From contig CBINGY010000020.1 of assembly GCA_966250325.1 (NCBI GenBank), forward strand, positions 5,165 through 69,164: a stretch of 64,000 bases of DNA, in the 5' to 3' direction. Numbering within the stretch: position 1 is the first letter of the stretch; the number at the start of each line of letters is the position of its first letter. The notes beneath the pieces are model-generated. The model had not been told where the DNA came from, made no database searches, and worked only from the letters and a program-made list of their open reading frames with translations. The DNA is from Jiulongibacter sp966250325 (GTDB lineage Bacteria > Bacteroidota > Bacteroidia > Cytophagales > Spirosomataceae). Positions 36,731-45,271 of the stretch are shown one piece after another. The translations under genes and the position numbers were made by a program.

Positions 36731-37429
36731 TCAAAACCCGTTCAATTTGAACTCCACAGGCATTTGAATCTGAACGGCAATAGGATATTTTCCCTGCATT
36801 CTTGCCGGATACCAACGGGGCATGGCATCTATAAAACGAATTACTTCTGCATCAAAATCTTCTCCCAGGCTTTTGATGATCCGTGGGTTTTCTGCCCGGC
36901 CTTTCTCATTGACCGTGAATTGAACTTCAACGATCCCTTCAATTTTTTGTTCTAAACCTCTTTTTGGGTAATGCATTATCTGACGCATGAATCGTTCTAT
37001 TTCCTGAAAACTACCCGGGTAACGTGCCGCTTCCCGTATTGCCCGCCATTGATCTTTTTGCTGAAGACTGTCAAATTTATGATGAATGACATCGCTTGAA
37101 TCTGCAATAAGCCAGTAGGAGACATTTAAATGGACCGTCTTTCTTTGAAGAATTATTTCTAGAGGCAAAGAGAGATTTTGAGAAACAATAACCGTATCGT
37201 AACCCGTACAGGTGACCAGAATCTCGTCAATTTCAGTAGTACTTGCCAGTTCAAAGGCTCCTTTTTCATCAGCAAAGGTTTGAATGCCGCTTCCGGGCCA
37301 GGTAATGAACGAGCCGGGAAGCGGATGTCTCTCCTGATCAAAAACTTTCCCGGAAATATAGGGACTTGCGTGTTGGCCAAAGGAAATGTGAACACAAATC
37401 AGATAAAGAAGAAAAAGAAATGATTTCAT
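36731..37429 (-). CDS. TonB C-terminal domain protein with CarboxypepD_reg domain
   Basis: A 232-residue protein with signal peptide, an N-terminal CarboxypepD_reg-like domain (ISGKVFDQERHPLPGSFI, residues ~25-95) and a C-terminal TonB domain (residues ~155-230; IEGIVEVQFTVNEKGR, IDAMPRWYPARMQGKYP). The usual N-terminal membrane helix and proline-rich linker of an energy transducer are missing, so it is probably a soluble or periplasmic member that touches TonB-dependent receptors. It is the first of four related genes on this strand. Confidence 0.85.
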   Translation of the reverse strand: MKSFLFLLYLICVHISFGQHASPYISGKVFDQERHPLPGSFITWPGSGIQTFADEKGAFELASTTEIDEILVTCTGYDTVIVSQNLSLPLEIILQRKTVHLNVSYWLIADSSDVIHHKFDSLQQKDQWRAIREAARYPGSFQEIERFMRQIMHYPKRGLEQKIEGIVEVQFTVNEKGRAENPRIIKSLGEDFDAEVIRFIDAMPRWYPARMQGKYPIAVQIQMPVEFKLNGF

Positions 37430-37567
37430 GCAGTGAGTGGCCCGGGTGAATTAGCAATTTAGATTCTACTAAAAACGATGCTTCGGTCTGCGAATTGTCT
37501 TCACTCGGCTTTCGCCATTGAGTTGGATTTAAAAAAAAACTCCTTTTTCAGGTCATTTAATCGTACT

Positions 37568-37843
37568 TTATACTGAAGAGGAAGGAAAAAGGGTGTGTGA
37601 ATTTAGCTTATAATTTGTGTCAGAACTCCATTTCTTTTTGAGTGTGATTTGCACCACAACGTTGGCTCCCTTACTGCCATACAATTTTTCTGCGGTTTCT
37701 CCCTTCAGCACATTGACAGTCTCTATTTCATCAGGATTCAGCCCCTCGATGTCAATTACCTCTTTGCCATTCACTATATATAAAGGCTTTTGTACATCCT
37801 TACCCATTACCTGAATGATATTTCTGTCATTCTTGTATGGCAA
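37568..37843 (-). pseudogene. Fragment carrying a TonB-receptor plug-like C-terminal tail
   Basis: The frame lacks an ATG near its start (only a TTG at 37843) and has an in-frame stop at 37871-37873. Its sequence KPLYIVNGKEV...GLNPDEIETVNVLKGETAEKLYGSKGANVVVQITLKKK matches the C-terminal tail of the M56 protein encoded at 38511-40217 (TPLYVVDGIEV...LKLYGSKGENGVILITLKKQ). It looks like a leftover copy of that tail after duplication and deletion. A short functional protein cannot be excluded. Confidence 0.65.
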
Positions 37844-37967
37844 TTTTGACCTGAATATTCGGGAATCAGATCAGTCACAGTAAAGATGAGCCAGCCCAAA
37901 AAATCGAACTAATTCAAAGCATATCAGAAGTTCTTAGTGAACTTCTAATCACAAAGATGAAAAAGGC

Positions 37968-38426
37968 TCACCCCTTTGAAGAATTCCTTTTCCTCTTTGA
38001 TTTGCCCAGCATATAAGTAACCGGCAAGCTGAACCAGGTATTCACTGGTTTTCCATCTTTTATGCCTGGTGTCCACTGGGGCATGCTTTTTATAACGCGA
38101 ATTACTTCTGCATCACAGCCAAATCCTATCCCTTTCATTATTAATGGATTTAACAGGTTACCGTTTCTGTCCACAACGAATTTCGCGATAACTATTCCGG
38201 TAACATTGGCTCTTTGAGCTGCTTCAGGGTATTTGATAGATTCGGCAATGAATTTATACATGGCCTGATTGCCTCCGGGAAATTGGGGGACTATATCTAC
38301 TTTGTCATAAATCTCCTGATTCTCAGAATCCTGATTTGATTCCTGGGCCCACAATGAGAGAGGCATTAGTAGAATTGAACAAAACAGAGTAAGAAGAAGT
38401 GGAGTGTTGAGATTTTTAATTTTCAT
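37968..38426 (-). CDS. Small TonB-family protein
   Basis: A 152-residue protein with signal peptide (ends LSLWAQ) and a TonB C-terminal domain (residues ~45-140; VPQFPGGNQAMYKFIAESIKYPEAAQRANVTGIVIAKFVV, then IKSMPQWTPGIKDGKPV). It has no anchor helix or proline-rich linker and ends in a basic KRKRNSSKG tail. It is closely related to the TonB segment of the M56 fusion protein upstream (38511-40217), so it is probably a paralogous duplicate. Expected location is the periplasm. Confidence 0.85.
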   Translation of the reverse strand: MKIKNLNTPLLLTLFCSILLMPLSLWAQESNQDSENQEIYDKVDIVPQFPGGNQAMYKFIAESIKYPEAAQRANVTGIVIAKFVVDRNGNLLNPLIMKGIGFGCDAEVIRVIKSMPQWTPGIKDGKPVNTWFSLPVTYMLGKSKRKRNSSKG

Positions 38427-38510
38427 CTTTTAATGCAATTGACCATGCGAATTTTGCTCTGGCTTGTATGTTCAAATAAAGATAAACGGTAGTTAAATGA
38501 AACCGGAATT

Positions 38511-40217
38511 TTATTGTTTTTTTAGTGTAATCAGAATGACGCCGTTTTCGCCTTTACTCCCGTAAAGTTTGAGTGCGGCTTTATCTTTAACTACATGAAT
38601 TGATTCAATTTCTTCTGGTTTTACGTGTTCCATGCTTTCCACCTCTATTCCATCCACAACGTAAAGAGGTGTTTTTTCTTTGTCAAAACCGAACATACTT
38701 TTGGGGCTAAACTGAATGTTAACTTTATTCTCCTGGGTATTATCTTTCTTCCCCAGATCAAAAACAAATGGCATAGTAAACCAGGTATTCACGGCCTTGC
38801 CATTCTGATAACCCGGCTCCCAGGCAGGCATGATACTTAGGATACGAAGCACTTCTTCGTCGGTACCATAGCCAAGGCCTTTAAGAATTTCCTTTTTGCC
38901 GATAGTTCCATCCTTTTGAACCACAAATTTGACATAAATTCTGCCTTCAATGTTTGCCTTGGCGGCAGATTCGGGATATGTAAGGTTATCGCCAATGAAT
39001 TTGTAAAGGGCTGATGTACCACCCGGAAAAATTGGAAGCTGTTCAACTACCTGAAAGGTTTCGTCTGGATTTTTAAGAGGAGACTCCTCTGCTGATTTCA
39101 AATGAGTTTCATCGTACAAGGCGGGCAGAAGTGCCACTTTTAAGTCTTCCGCAGAGCTCACCGAGATGATGACAGTCTGATAGCCCACAAAAGAGAATAC
39201 GAGATCAGAGCCGGTACCTACATTTTTTAGGGTAAAGTAGCCATTCACGTCTGTGGAAGTACCCACGGTGGTACCACGAACAATAATATGTGCACCTGGA
39301 AGCGGGTTACCTTCATTATCTGTGATTTGGCCTTTGATCTCGTTAAACACGCCACTATTCTGCTTTGAATTGAATGGGCCCTTTGTGCCAGATTCTGCTT
39401 TACTGGCCGCAGAAAAAATAAGCATAGTAAGAAACAACGGCATAGCGAAAACGTACTTCACCAGAGCCGTTCTTTTTGATTTTTGTTGAGCTAGTTTCAT
39501 AATTCGTGTTTTTAAGATTTTGTGATTGAAAAAGTTATTGACAAGAGAATTCGCATTCGTTTTAAAATGGGTGGCCACCAGAATTTCTGCATATCTGCTT
39601 TTTCCCGCAAATAAGGCGGCCTCCTCATCGGCAATAAGTTCATGAATCAGTTTAATTTCGATGCGTAGCCAATGGGCCACCGGATTAAACCAGCAAATAG
39701 TACATACGAGCTCAAACCAGAACACATCCATGCTATGAAATTGCCGGCTATGTACGTCCTCATGTGATTTGATAGTCGGGTAATCGGGTAATTTTTTATC
39801 GATGAAAATCTTACCAAAAACAGAAAATGCCTGACCATCCAGATGGCTGATTCGCAGGAGCTGCTGAAGTTTAAAGAGGGCAGTGGCAAATCGCAGAAGG
39901 CCATAGCCAAAACCCAGAAAGTAAATGGTAACCGCCACCATGTTCCAGCTCCATACCGGCTTTTTTTCTGAAAGTGGGCTTACTCTGAACTCGTCCAGGG
40001 AAATTACGGCAATAGCTTCAGATACCTGCTCAGTTACAAACCAATCCTGAATAATGCCCATTTTCCAGAAGGGAATAGCAAATGCAAGCACAGATGCACC
40101 AAGCAGAAACCCCCGGTTTATCTGGAAAAAAGTCTCTTTACGCAGCACCACCCAGTAGAAACCAACGGAAAGTGTCAGGTATAAATTGACCTGCAATAAG
40201 TAGCTTAACCAGTTCAT
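38511..40217 (-). CDS. M56 (BlaR1-type) metallopeptidase fused to CarboxypepD_reg, TonB and plug-tail domains
   Basis: A 568-residue protein. Residues 1-290 form an M56 membrane protease domain, with several membrane helices and the zinc site HEDVH (about residue 152) plus HELIADEEA. Residues ~300-375 are CarboxypepD_reg (IKGQITDNEGNPLPGAHIIV), ~395-485 a TonB domain (LPIFPGGTSALYKFI, MPAWEPGYQNGKAVN), and the last ~50 a plug-like tail ending LYGSKGENGVILITLKKQ. In BlaR1/MecR1 the M56 domain activates BlaI repressor cleavage; here the sensor part is replaced by TonB and receptor-type domains. It forms an operon with the BlaI-type gene 118 bp upstream. Confidence 0.9.
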   Translation of the reverse strand: MNWLSYLLQVNLYLTLSVGFYWVVLRKETFFQINRGFLLGASVLAFAIPFWKMGIIQDWFVTEQVSEAIAVISLDEFRVSPLSEKKPVWSWNMVAVTIYFLGFGYGLLRFATALFKLQQLLRISHLDGQAFSVFGKIFIDKKLPDYPTIKSHEDVHSRQFHSMDVFWFELVCTICWFNPVAHWLRIEIKLIHELIADEEAALFAGKSRYAEILVATHFKTNANSLVNNFFNHKILKTRIMKLAQQKSKRTALVKYVFAMPLFLTMLIFSAASKAESGTKGPFNSKQNSGVFNEIKGQITDNEGNPLPGAHIIVRGTTVGTSTDVNGYFTLKNVGTGSDLVFSFVGYQTVIISVSSAEDLKVALLPALYDETHLKSAEESPLKNPDETFQVVEQLPIFPGGTSALYKFIGDNLTYPESAAKANIEGRIYVKFVVQKDGTIGKKEILKGLGYGTDEEVLRILSIMPAWEPGYQNGKAVNTWFTMPFVFDLGKKDNTQENKVNIQFSPKSMFGFDKEKTPLYVVDGIEVESMEHVKPEEIESIHVVKDKAALKLYGSKGENGVILITLKKQ

Positions 40218-40334
40218 GATGAAAATGTTAAGGTGTTATAAAGGGAAATACTCTTATTACTTTTGTTTTGGATCGTTAGAAATTGGTCCAGGATTACCTT
40301 GTATTATGCTTACGAAAAGGCTATTTCAAGGTTC

Positions 40335-40712
40335 TCAGGACTCGTTCTCCCTAAGTTTCTCCATTAGTTTCATGATTTCGTCGGCCTCTTTGAGGTCTAT
40401 TTGTTCCTCTTTGACGAAAAACGACACCATTTGTTTAAGGCTTCCTCCAAAATAGCTGCTCATCAATTTTCCGGAAGCAAACCGGCGGTATTCGTTTTTG
40501 CTGACAATCGGGAAATATTCATACGTTTTTCCATAGGCCATGTGGTCTATGAAGCCCTTGTGTTCGAGTATACGGATGATCGTGGAGACGGTGTTATAGG
40601 CCGGTTTGGGCTCCGGTAATTTTTCAATAACCTGTTTGACAAATGCCTTTTCCAGATCCCACATCACCTGCATAATCTCTTCCTCTGCTTTTGTTAATTC
40701 TCTTAACTCCAT
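40335..40712 (-). CDS. BlaI/MecI/CopY-family transcriptional repressor
   Basis: The 125-residue protein has the family winged helix: LTKAEEEIMQVMWDLEKAFVKQVIEKL, YNTVSTIIRILEHKGFI, then a C-terminal dimerisation helix. In the classical system the M56 partner triggers cleavage of this repressor and induction of the operon. The M56 gene lies directly downstream. Twin 18-bp palindromes at 40754-40791, upstream of its start, are the likely operators. No beta-lactamase gene is present, so the regulated function is probably the M56/TonB cluster itself. Confidence 0.92.
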   Translation of the reverse strand: MELRELTKAEEEIMQVMWDLEKAFVKQVIEKLPEPKPAYNTVSTIIRILEHKGFIDHMAYGKTYEYFPIVSKNEYRRFASGKLMSSYFGGSLKQMVSFFVKEEQIDLKEADEIMKLMEKLRENES

Positions 40713-40753
40713 AGTAGTTTACACGTTATAGTATTGATCAATGAGCGAATCTA

Positions 40754-40791
40754 AAACTAATTATTTAGTTTTCAAACTAATCGATTAGTTT
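40754..40791. promoter_or_regulatory. Twin 18-bp palindromes: likely BlaI-type operator
   Basis: AAACTAA-TTAT-TTAGTTT (40754-40771) and AAACTAATCGATTAGTTT (40774-40791, perfect). Their centres are 20 bp apart, about two helical turns, so both dimers would lie on the same face. They lie 42 bp upstream of the blaI-type start. Confidence 0.85.
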
Positions 40792-40863
40792 TGTGAAATT
40801 TTTCCTGACTCTTCTCATAGACCTGGCTTTTCTGAATCATGTAGTTACTGTCAGAAGGATTTG

Positions 40864-40871
40864 TAACTTTG
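40864..40871 (+). promoter_or_regulatory. Candidate -7 element (TAACTTTG) upstream of the DUF4136 gene
   Basis: TAnnTTTG match 99 bp before the 40971 start. No TTG at the expected -33 distance. Confidence 0.3.
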
Positions 40872-40970
40872 ACAGAAAGAAGTAGTTAGCAGAAATATTT
40901 ACTATTCATATCCTTTACGTAAAATGTACAGCCAATCTTCTTTGATCAGGAAATTCAACCTTTTTTCGTC

Positions 40971-41543
40971 ATGAGCAGGATAGCAATTGCACTACTGATT
41001 CTTTTGAGCGGCTGTTCACGCAATTTATGGATTGACCGTGAACCCAACATAGATTTTAGTGCCTACAAAACTTTTACCTGGAATACGGTAACCGAGGGCG
41101 TGGGTCATGAATATTATTTTCATCAGGAAATTGATGCCGAATTAAAGCCGGCTATTAACAGCTTGCTTGCAGAGCAGGGGCTCCGGCTTGTGAGCGATAC
41201 CGAAGCAGCAGATTTGTTTGTCGATTATCACTATTATGTAAGAGAGAATTATTTCGAGCAAACCTACTGCCCGGCAGGATATTACGGTGGGTCAGGATTT
41301 ACCACCCAGATTAATCCAGGCCCCCGCTGCGAAGTAGAAGAAAAAGTACTCACGTTTGATTCAGGTGATTTTGCGATGGATCTTGTAGATGTAAAAACGG
41401 GTCAGCTGGTTTGGAGAGGTCATTCTTTCGAGGTGGTGGAGAATCCGCGTTTCACCGCAGAAATCCTTTCACGAAAGGTAAAAAAAATGCTTCGGAGGTA
41501 TCCGGGCAGAGTGGCTATGAACTTAGCCGGAGCTGCAAAGTAG
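40971..41543 (+). CDS. DUF4136 family lipoprotein
   Basis: The 190-residue protein has lipobox LLSGC (Cys about residue 15) and the DUF4136 features: NIDFSAYKTFTWNT near the start, the LAEQGLRLVSDTEAADLFVDYHYYVRE middle and LTFDSGDFAMDLVDVKTGQLVWRG at the C-terminal half. The family is an envelope lipoprotein of unknown function. The next gene (POT transporter) begins 56 bp later but has its own -7-like element, so cotranscription is uncertain. Confidence 0.9.
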   Translation: MSRIAIALLILLSGCSRNLWIDREPNIDFSAYKTFTWNTVTEGVGHEYYFHQEIDAELKPAINSLLAEQGLRLVSDTEAADLFVDYHYYVRENYFEQTYCPAGYYGGSGFTTQINPGPRCEVEEKVLTFDSGDFAMDLVDVKTGQLVWRGHSFEVVENPRFTAEILSRKVKKMLRRYPGRVAMNLAGAAK

Positions 41544-41564
41544 GGGAAGAGAATGTTTTTTTGC

Positions 41565-41572
41565 TATTTTTG
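41565..41572 (+). promoter_or_regulatory. Candidate -7 element (TATTTTTG) for the POT transporter gene
   Basis: TAnnTTTG match 27 bp upstream of the ATG at 41600. No TTG at the usual spacing. Confidence 0.35.
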
Positions 41573-41599
41573 ACCATTAACAAACTCTAAACCTATCCT

Positions 41600-43057
41600 A
41601 TGACACAGAACAGCGAACGAACGCTATTTGGCCACCCTGCAGGCCTTTTTGTGTTGTTCTTCACAGAAATGTGGGAACGTTTCAGTTATTACGGCATGCG
41701 TGCCATCCTCTTTCTTTATCTTACCAAAGGAGCCAGCGAAGGTGCTCTGGGGCTTCCGGAAGATCAGGGGGGTGCCATTATGGGGTTATATATGGCCTCG
41801 GTCTATCTTCTTACACTTCCGGGTGGCTGGATAGCAGACAATGTGCTGGGTCAGAAAAAATCGATCTGGTACGGTGCTCTTACTATAATGCTCGGTCACC
41901 TGGTGCTTGCTATACCTGCATCTCCGGCGGTATTTTTTGGAGGTTTATCACTGGTAGCCATTGGTACCGGTTTATTGAAAGCTAATATTAGTTCCATTGT
42001 AGGTGAGTTATATCCCGAAGGCGGTGCCCGCAGAGATGCGGCCTTCTCCATCTTTTATCTGGGTATTAATCTGGGGGCATTTCTGGGGATGTTTATTGTG
42101 GGTTATCTGGGAGAAAAGGTAGGCTGGCATTACGGCTTTGGTGCGGCGGCCTTTGCCATGCTTTTTGGCGTTATTAATTTCAAACTGAATGGTAAGTACA
42201 TCAAAAATATTGGGAACGAGCCGGAGCAGAAAGCCCCACTTACTTATATATACATTGTGATTGGTCTTCTGGTGGCAACTTGCCTGCTTCTGGTGACAGG
42301 CGTGCTTGACAGCATAGGTCTGGCTAATGCGATGAAATACGTGATTTCAGGAATCACGATTGGTTATTTCGGTTACATTGGGTTTCTTGACAAGTCACTC
42401 ACGATTACCGAACGTAAGCGAGTAGGAGTACTGTTTATTCTTTTTATAGGTATTTCGATCTTCTGGTCGGGATTTGAACAGGCAAGTACCACGCTTACCA
42501 TTTTTGCAGATCGCCATACCGATCGCCATTTTCTGGGCTGGGAGCTACCTGCCTCCTGGATGCAGAATGCCAATTCATTTTTCATATTGCTTTTCTCCGC
42601 CCCGGTAGGGACCCTGTGGTTGTTTTTAAACAGAAAAAATCTCAATCCGGCATTACCGGTTAAGTTTGGTCTGGGCCTCATTCAGATGGGGCTCGGCTTT
42701 TTTGTGATGTATCTGGCTGCACAGCGAATTCTGGACGGAAGTCTGGCGGGCATGGGATGGCTGGCGGCCACTTACCTGTTCCATACGCTCGGTGAGCTTT
42801 TTGCAAGTCCGGTTGGCTTAAGTGCCTACACCAAGCTTGCCCCGAAAAAATATTACAGTCAGCTTATGGGCTTGTGGTTTGTCGGAGCTTCTCTGGGCAA
42901 TCTCATCGCCGGTTTGTTTGCCGGTAATTTTAATGAGGATAATGTGCAGCAGATGCCTGAGTTATTTTATCAGGTCTTTCTCTTTGGGATAGGATTCGGT
43001 CTTCTGATGCTTTTGTTCTATAAGCCAATCAAAAACTGGATGGGAGGGATTAAATAA
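41600..43057 (+). CDS. Proton-dependent oligopeptide transporter (POT/PTR2 family)
   Basis: A 485-residue, 12-14-helix major-facilitator protein. The family-specific TEMWERFSYYGMRAILFLYL (ExxERxxYY) motif at residues ~18-37 binds protons and peptide; PTR2 signature motifs FSIFYLGINLGAFLG and the conserved Glu-Arg elements are present. It imports di- and tripeptides with protons. Length is normal. A terminator follows 26 bp after the stop. Confidence 0.95.
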   Translation: MTQNSERTLFGHPAGLFVLFFTEMWERFSYYGMRAILFLYLTKGASEGALGLPEDQGGAIMGLYMASVYLLTLPGGWIADNVLGQKKSIWYGALTIMLGHLVLAIPASPAVFFGGLSLVAIGTGLLKANISSIVGELYPEGGARRDAAFSIFYLGINLGAFLGMFIVGYLGEKVGWHYGFGAAAFAMLFGVINFKLNGKYIKNIGNEPEQKAPLTYIYIVIGLLVATCLLLVTGVLDSIGLANAMKYVISGITIGYFGYIGFLDKSLTITERKRVGVLFILFIGISIFWSGFEQASTTLTIFADRHTDRHFLGWELPASWMQNANSFFILLFSAPVGTLWLFLNRKNLNPALPVKFGLGLIQMGLGFFVMYLAAQRILDGSLAGMGWLAATYLFHTLGELFASPVGLSAYTKLAPKKYYSQLMGLWFVGASLGNLIAGLFAGNFNEDNVQQMPELFYQVFLFGIGFGLLMLLFYKPIKNWMGGIK

Positions 43058-43082
43058 GATTTCCCAAAGTCGTTCCCTACAT

Positions 43083-43112
43083 GAAAGCCGGGCACAGTAC
43101 CGGCTTTTTTGT
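43083..43112 (+). terminator. Rho-independent terminator after the POT gene
   Basis: AAAGCCGG-GCACAGTA-CCGGCTTTTTT, T-run immediately after the stem on the + strand. Confidence 0.85.
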
Positions 43113-43123
43113 TGGGTTCGTGC

Positions 43124-43228
43124 AAAAAAAAAGGACTGGAACAAAATTGTTCCAGCCTTTCCCGCTACTAAATCCACACAACTTTTATCTTAAATATTTT
43201 GAATATCTTTTGTTTCCTGACTTCTATT
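43124..43228 (-). ncRNA. Candidate small RNA, ~105 nt, leftward, ending in its own terminator
   Basis: On the reverse strand a promoter-like pair TTG-N20-TAACTTTG lies at 43235-43265, followed by ~70 nt without ATG and then a terminator AAGGCTGGAACAA-AA-TTGTTCCAG followed by U9 (43124-43160). The upstream POT gene has its own terminator, and no leftward gene is present in this gap, so the structure best fits an independent short transcript. No known Rfam family recognised from the sequence. Confidence 0.5.
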
Positions 43229-43234
43229 ACAATT

Positions 43235-43265
43235 CAAAGTTATAAAGGTGTTAAACAAACCGCAA
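43235..43265 (-). promoter_or_regulatory. Promoter for the candidate small RNA (TTG-N20-TAACTTTG)
   Basis: On the reverse strand TTG (43263-43265) and TAACTTTG (43235-43242) with a 20-nt spacer fit the Bacteroidota consensus exactly. The expected start is near 43228. Confidence 0.5.
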
Positions 43266-43576
43266 GCTTTTTTAAAATAATTTTAAAACATTCTTATCAG
43301 CGGCCTGCAAGTGAACTATATACACTAAACGCTAATCCCCTGTTTTAAGTTCTCCGTCTGCTTTGTCGGAAGTGAACAGCCTGACCTCAACCAATCTGAC
43401 CGGCTGGTATTAGAAACAAGAAATCGATATCTGCATTTCCCCACAGAGTAAACCTTCCAGGGGTTTCTGGAAGCTCTTATTCAATCCTTCTGTTATTAAT
43501 TTACTCTCTATCAATACGTTATATAGGATTAACAATAAGCTAAAACTGGCTTAACATTCTCTTAATATTCGACATC

Positions 43577-43584
43577 TACTTTTG
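43577..43584 (+). promoter_or_regulatory. Candidate -7 element (TACTTTTG) for the beta-helix lipoprotein gene
   Basis: TAnnTTTG match 140 bp upstream of the ATG at 43724, so the transcript would have a long leader. Flanking DNA 43270-43700 shows no other gene. Confidence 0.4.
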
Positions 43585-43723
43585 CAGCGAATCAAAAAAG
43601 ACAGATTTCTAAAACTGAGTGAAATCTAATTAAGAAATGACAAAAGCTTATCAAGGCTCACGTGAGATCAGGTTTAATAATTCACGTTACATTTTTCTTA
43701 ACTCCCAAAACATTTATCTCAAG

Positions 43724-45184
43724 ATGAAATTGATCAAAGGACTTATTATGTCTGCTATGGCAGGACTTACCCTTACTATGAGCTCGTGCGACAAAGAAGA
43801 CACCCCGGAAGTGGTTTACAACGAACCCGTAGTAACTACCTCAGCCACTCCAACCAATGTAGAGTTTGGTGCAAAAGGTGCCACTGTTACATTTAATGTA
43901 GAAGTAGACTCAGATCTCACCGCTACGTATCAGGCCACAGGAACGGGTGTTACGGTGAGCAATGCTACCGGAGCAGTTTCTGGTGGTACAGTAACGGTAA
44001 CGTTTGATGCGGGTGCCGCTGCAGGTGCTGCTTCCGTTACTCTTACGGTAACAGATTCAAAAGGTAAAAAAGATGAAGCTACGGCCGTAATTAATATCGG
44101 AGCTCTGGCTACAGAAGTTATTTTGACAACGAATGTTACGGCTAATACCACCTGGACTTCCGACAAAATTTATATTCTGGCCGGAAGAATTACGGTCGTT
44201 TCAGGGGTAACGCTTACTATTCAACCAGGTACGATTATCAAAGGACAAGCAGGTACAGGAGCTAATGCTACGGCCTTACTTGTAGCTCGCGGAGGTAAAA
44301 TCATGGCGGAAGGTACAGCGGCTAAACCGATCATTTTCACCTCAATTGCCGACGAAATCGATCAGGAAGATATTGCTGCGGGTAATTTTGGAAGTCCTAA
44401 TCTGGCTCCGGATGTGAACGGTTTGTGGGGGGGTGTGATTGTACTTGGAAAAGCCCCTATTTCTGCATCAAACACTTCAGGCGATGTTTCAGAAGTTCAG
44501 ATTGAAGGTATTCCAACTTCCGATCCAAACGGTCTTTACGGTGGAACTGACGCTGCAGACAATTCGGGTGTTCTGAAATATATTTCCATCAGACATGGCG
44601 GTGCCAATATTGGTAACGGAAACGAAATCAATGGTCTTACATTAGGTGGAGTTGGTTCAGGAACGGTGATAGAGCACATTGAGATTGTATCGAATCAGGA
44701 CGACGGTATCGAATGGTTTGGTGGTGCAGTGAACGTGTCAAACGTTGTAGTTTGGAATGCCGGTGATGATGGTATTGACACCGATCAGGCCTGGACAGGC
44801 ACCTTGTCAAACTTCGCGGTAATTACCGTTTCTGGTCACTGTTTCGAATTGGATGGCCCTGAAGGATCAAAAACTGGAAGCCATATCATCCAGAATGGTT
44901 ATATCAACTCAGCTGGCTCTGAAGACCTGATCAACGTGGATGCTAACTCGGGTGTAGCTCTGAAAAACCTGTACTTCACAGGAATCGGTGCTGAACAGAA
45001 AATCAATCGGGTAACTGCTGCGGGTGTTTCGTTTGAGAATATCGTTTTCAACGTGGATGCAGCTTCACTTGCCAGTCATGTAAATGGAACCGTGCCGGCA
45101 GGAGTTACTGCAGGTACCTCGGCTCCTGCAGACCTGAGTGTTCTTTCATGGACATGGGCTGCCAAATCAGGAAATCTTAACTGA
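43724..45184 (+). CDS. Lipoprotein with Ig-like and parallel beta-helix domains
   Basis: 486 residues from the ATG at 43724, which gives a correct lipoprotein signal (MKLIKGLIMSAMAG, then LTMSSC); the frame extends 29 codons upstream but that part is not signal-like. Residues ~30-135 form an Ig-like beta-sandwich (TPTNVEFGAKGATVTFNV). The rest is a right-handed beta-helix (WTSDKIYILAGRITVVSG, TLTIQPGTIIKGQAG, IIFTSIADE, VSNVVVWNAGDDGI). Pairs of such a protein with a TonB receptor are typical in Bacteroidota, as here: a receptor gene follows 87 bp later. Probably a surface ligand-binding protein. Confidence 0.88.
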   Translation: MKLIKGLIMSAMAGLTLTMSSCDKEDTPEVVYNEPVVTTSATPTNVEFGAKGATVTFNVEVDSDLTATYQATGTGVTVSNATGAVSGGTVTVTFDAGAAAGAASVTLTVTDSKGKKDEATAVINIGALATEVILTTNVTANTTWTSDKIYILAGRITVVSGVTLTIQPGTIIKGQAGTGANATALLVARGGKIMAEGTAAKPIIFTSIADEIDQEDIAAGNFGSPNLAPDVNGLWGGVIVLGKAPISASNTSGDVSEVQIEGIPTSDPNGLYGGTDAADNSGVLKYISIRHGGANIGNGNEINGLTLGGVGSGTVIEHIEIVSNQDDGIEWFGGAVNVSNVVVWNAGDDGIDTDQAWTGTLSNFAVITVSGHCFELDGPEGSKTGSHIIQNGYINSAGSEDLINVDANSGVALKNLYFTGIGAEQKINRVTAAGVSFENIVFNVDAASLASHVNGTVPAGVTAGTSAPADLSVLSWTWAAKSGNLN

Positions 45185-45198
45185 GAAGATAAAAAATA

Positions 45199-45231
45199 GA
45201 AATCGGGAGCTGTAAGAAGCTCCCGATTTTA
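45199..45231 (+). terminator. Rho-independent terminator or attenuator between lipoprotein and receptor genes
   Basis: AATCGGGAGCT-GTAAGA-AGCTCCCGATT followed by TTAC. Its place inside the gene pair suggests partial termination that lowers receptor expression relative to the lipoprotein. Confidence 0.75.
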
Positions 45232-45271
45232 CTCATTCCGCTACTCGAAGAGAAAAGTTTAATTAACCAAT

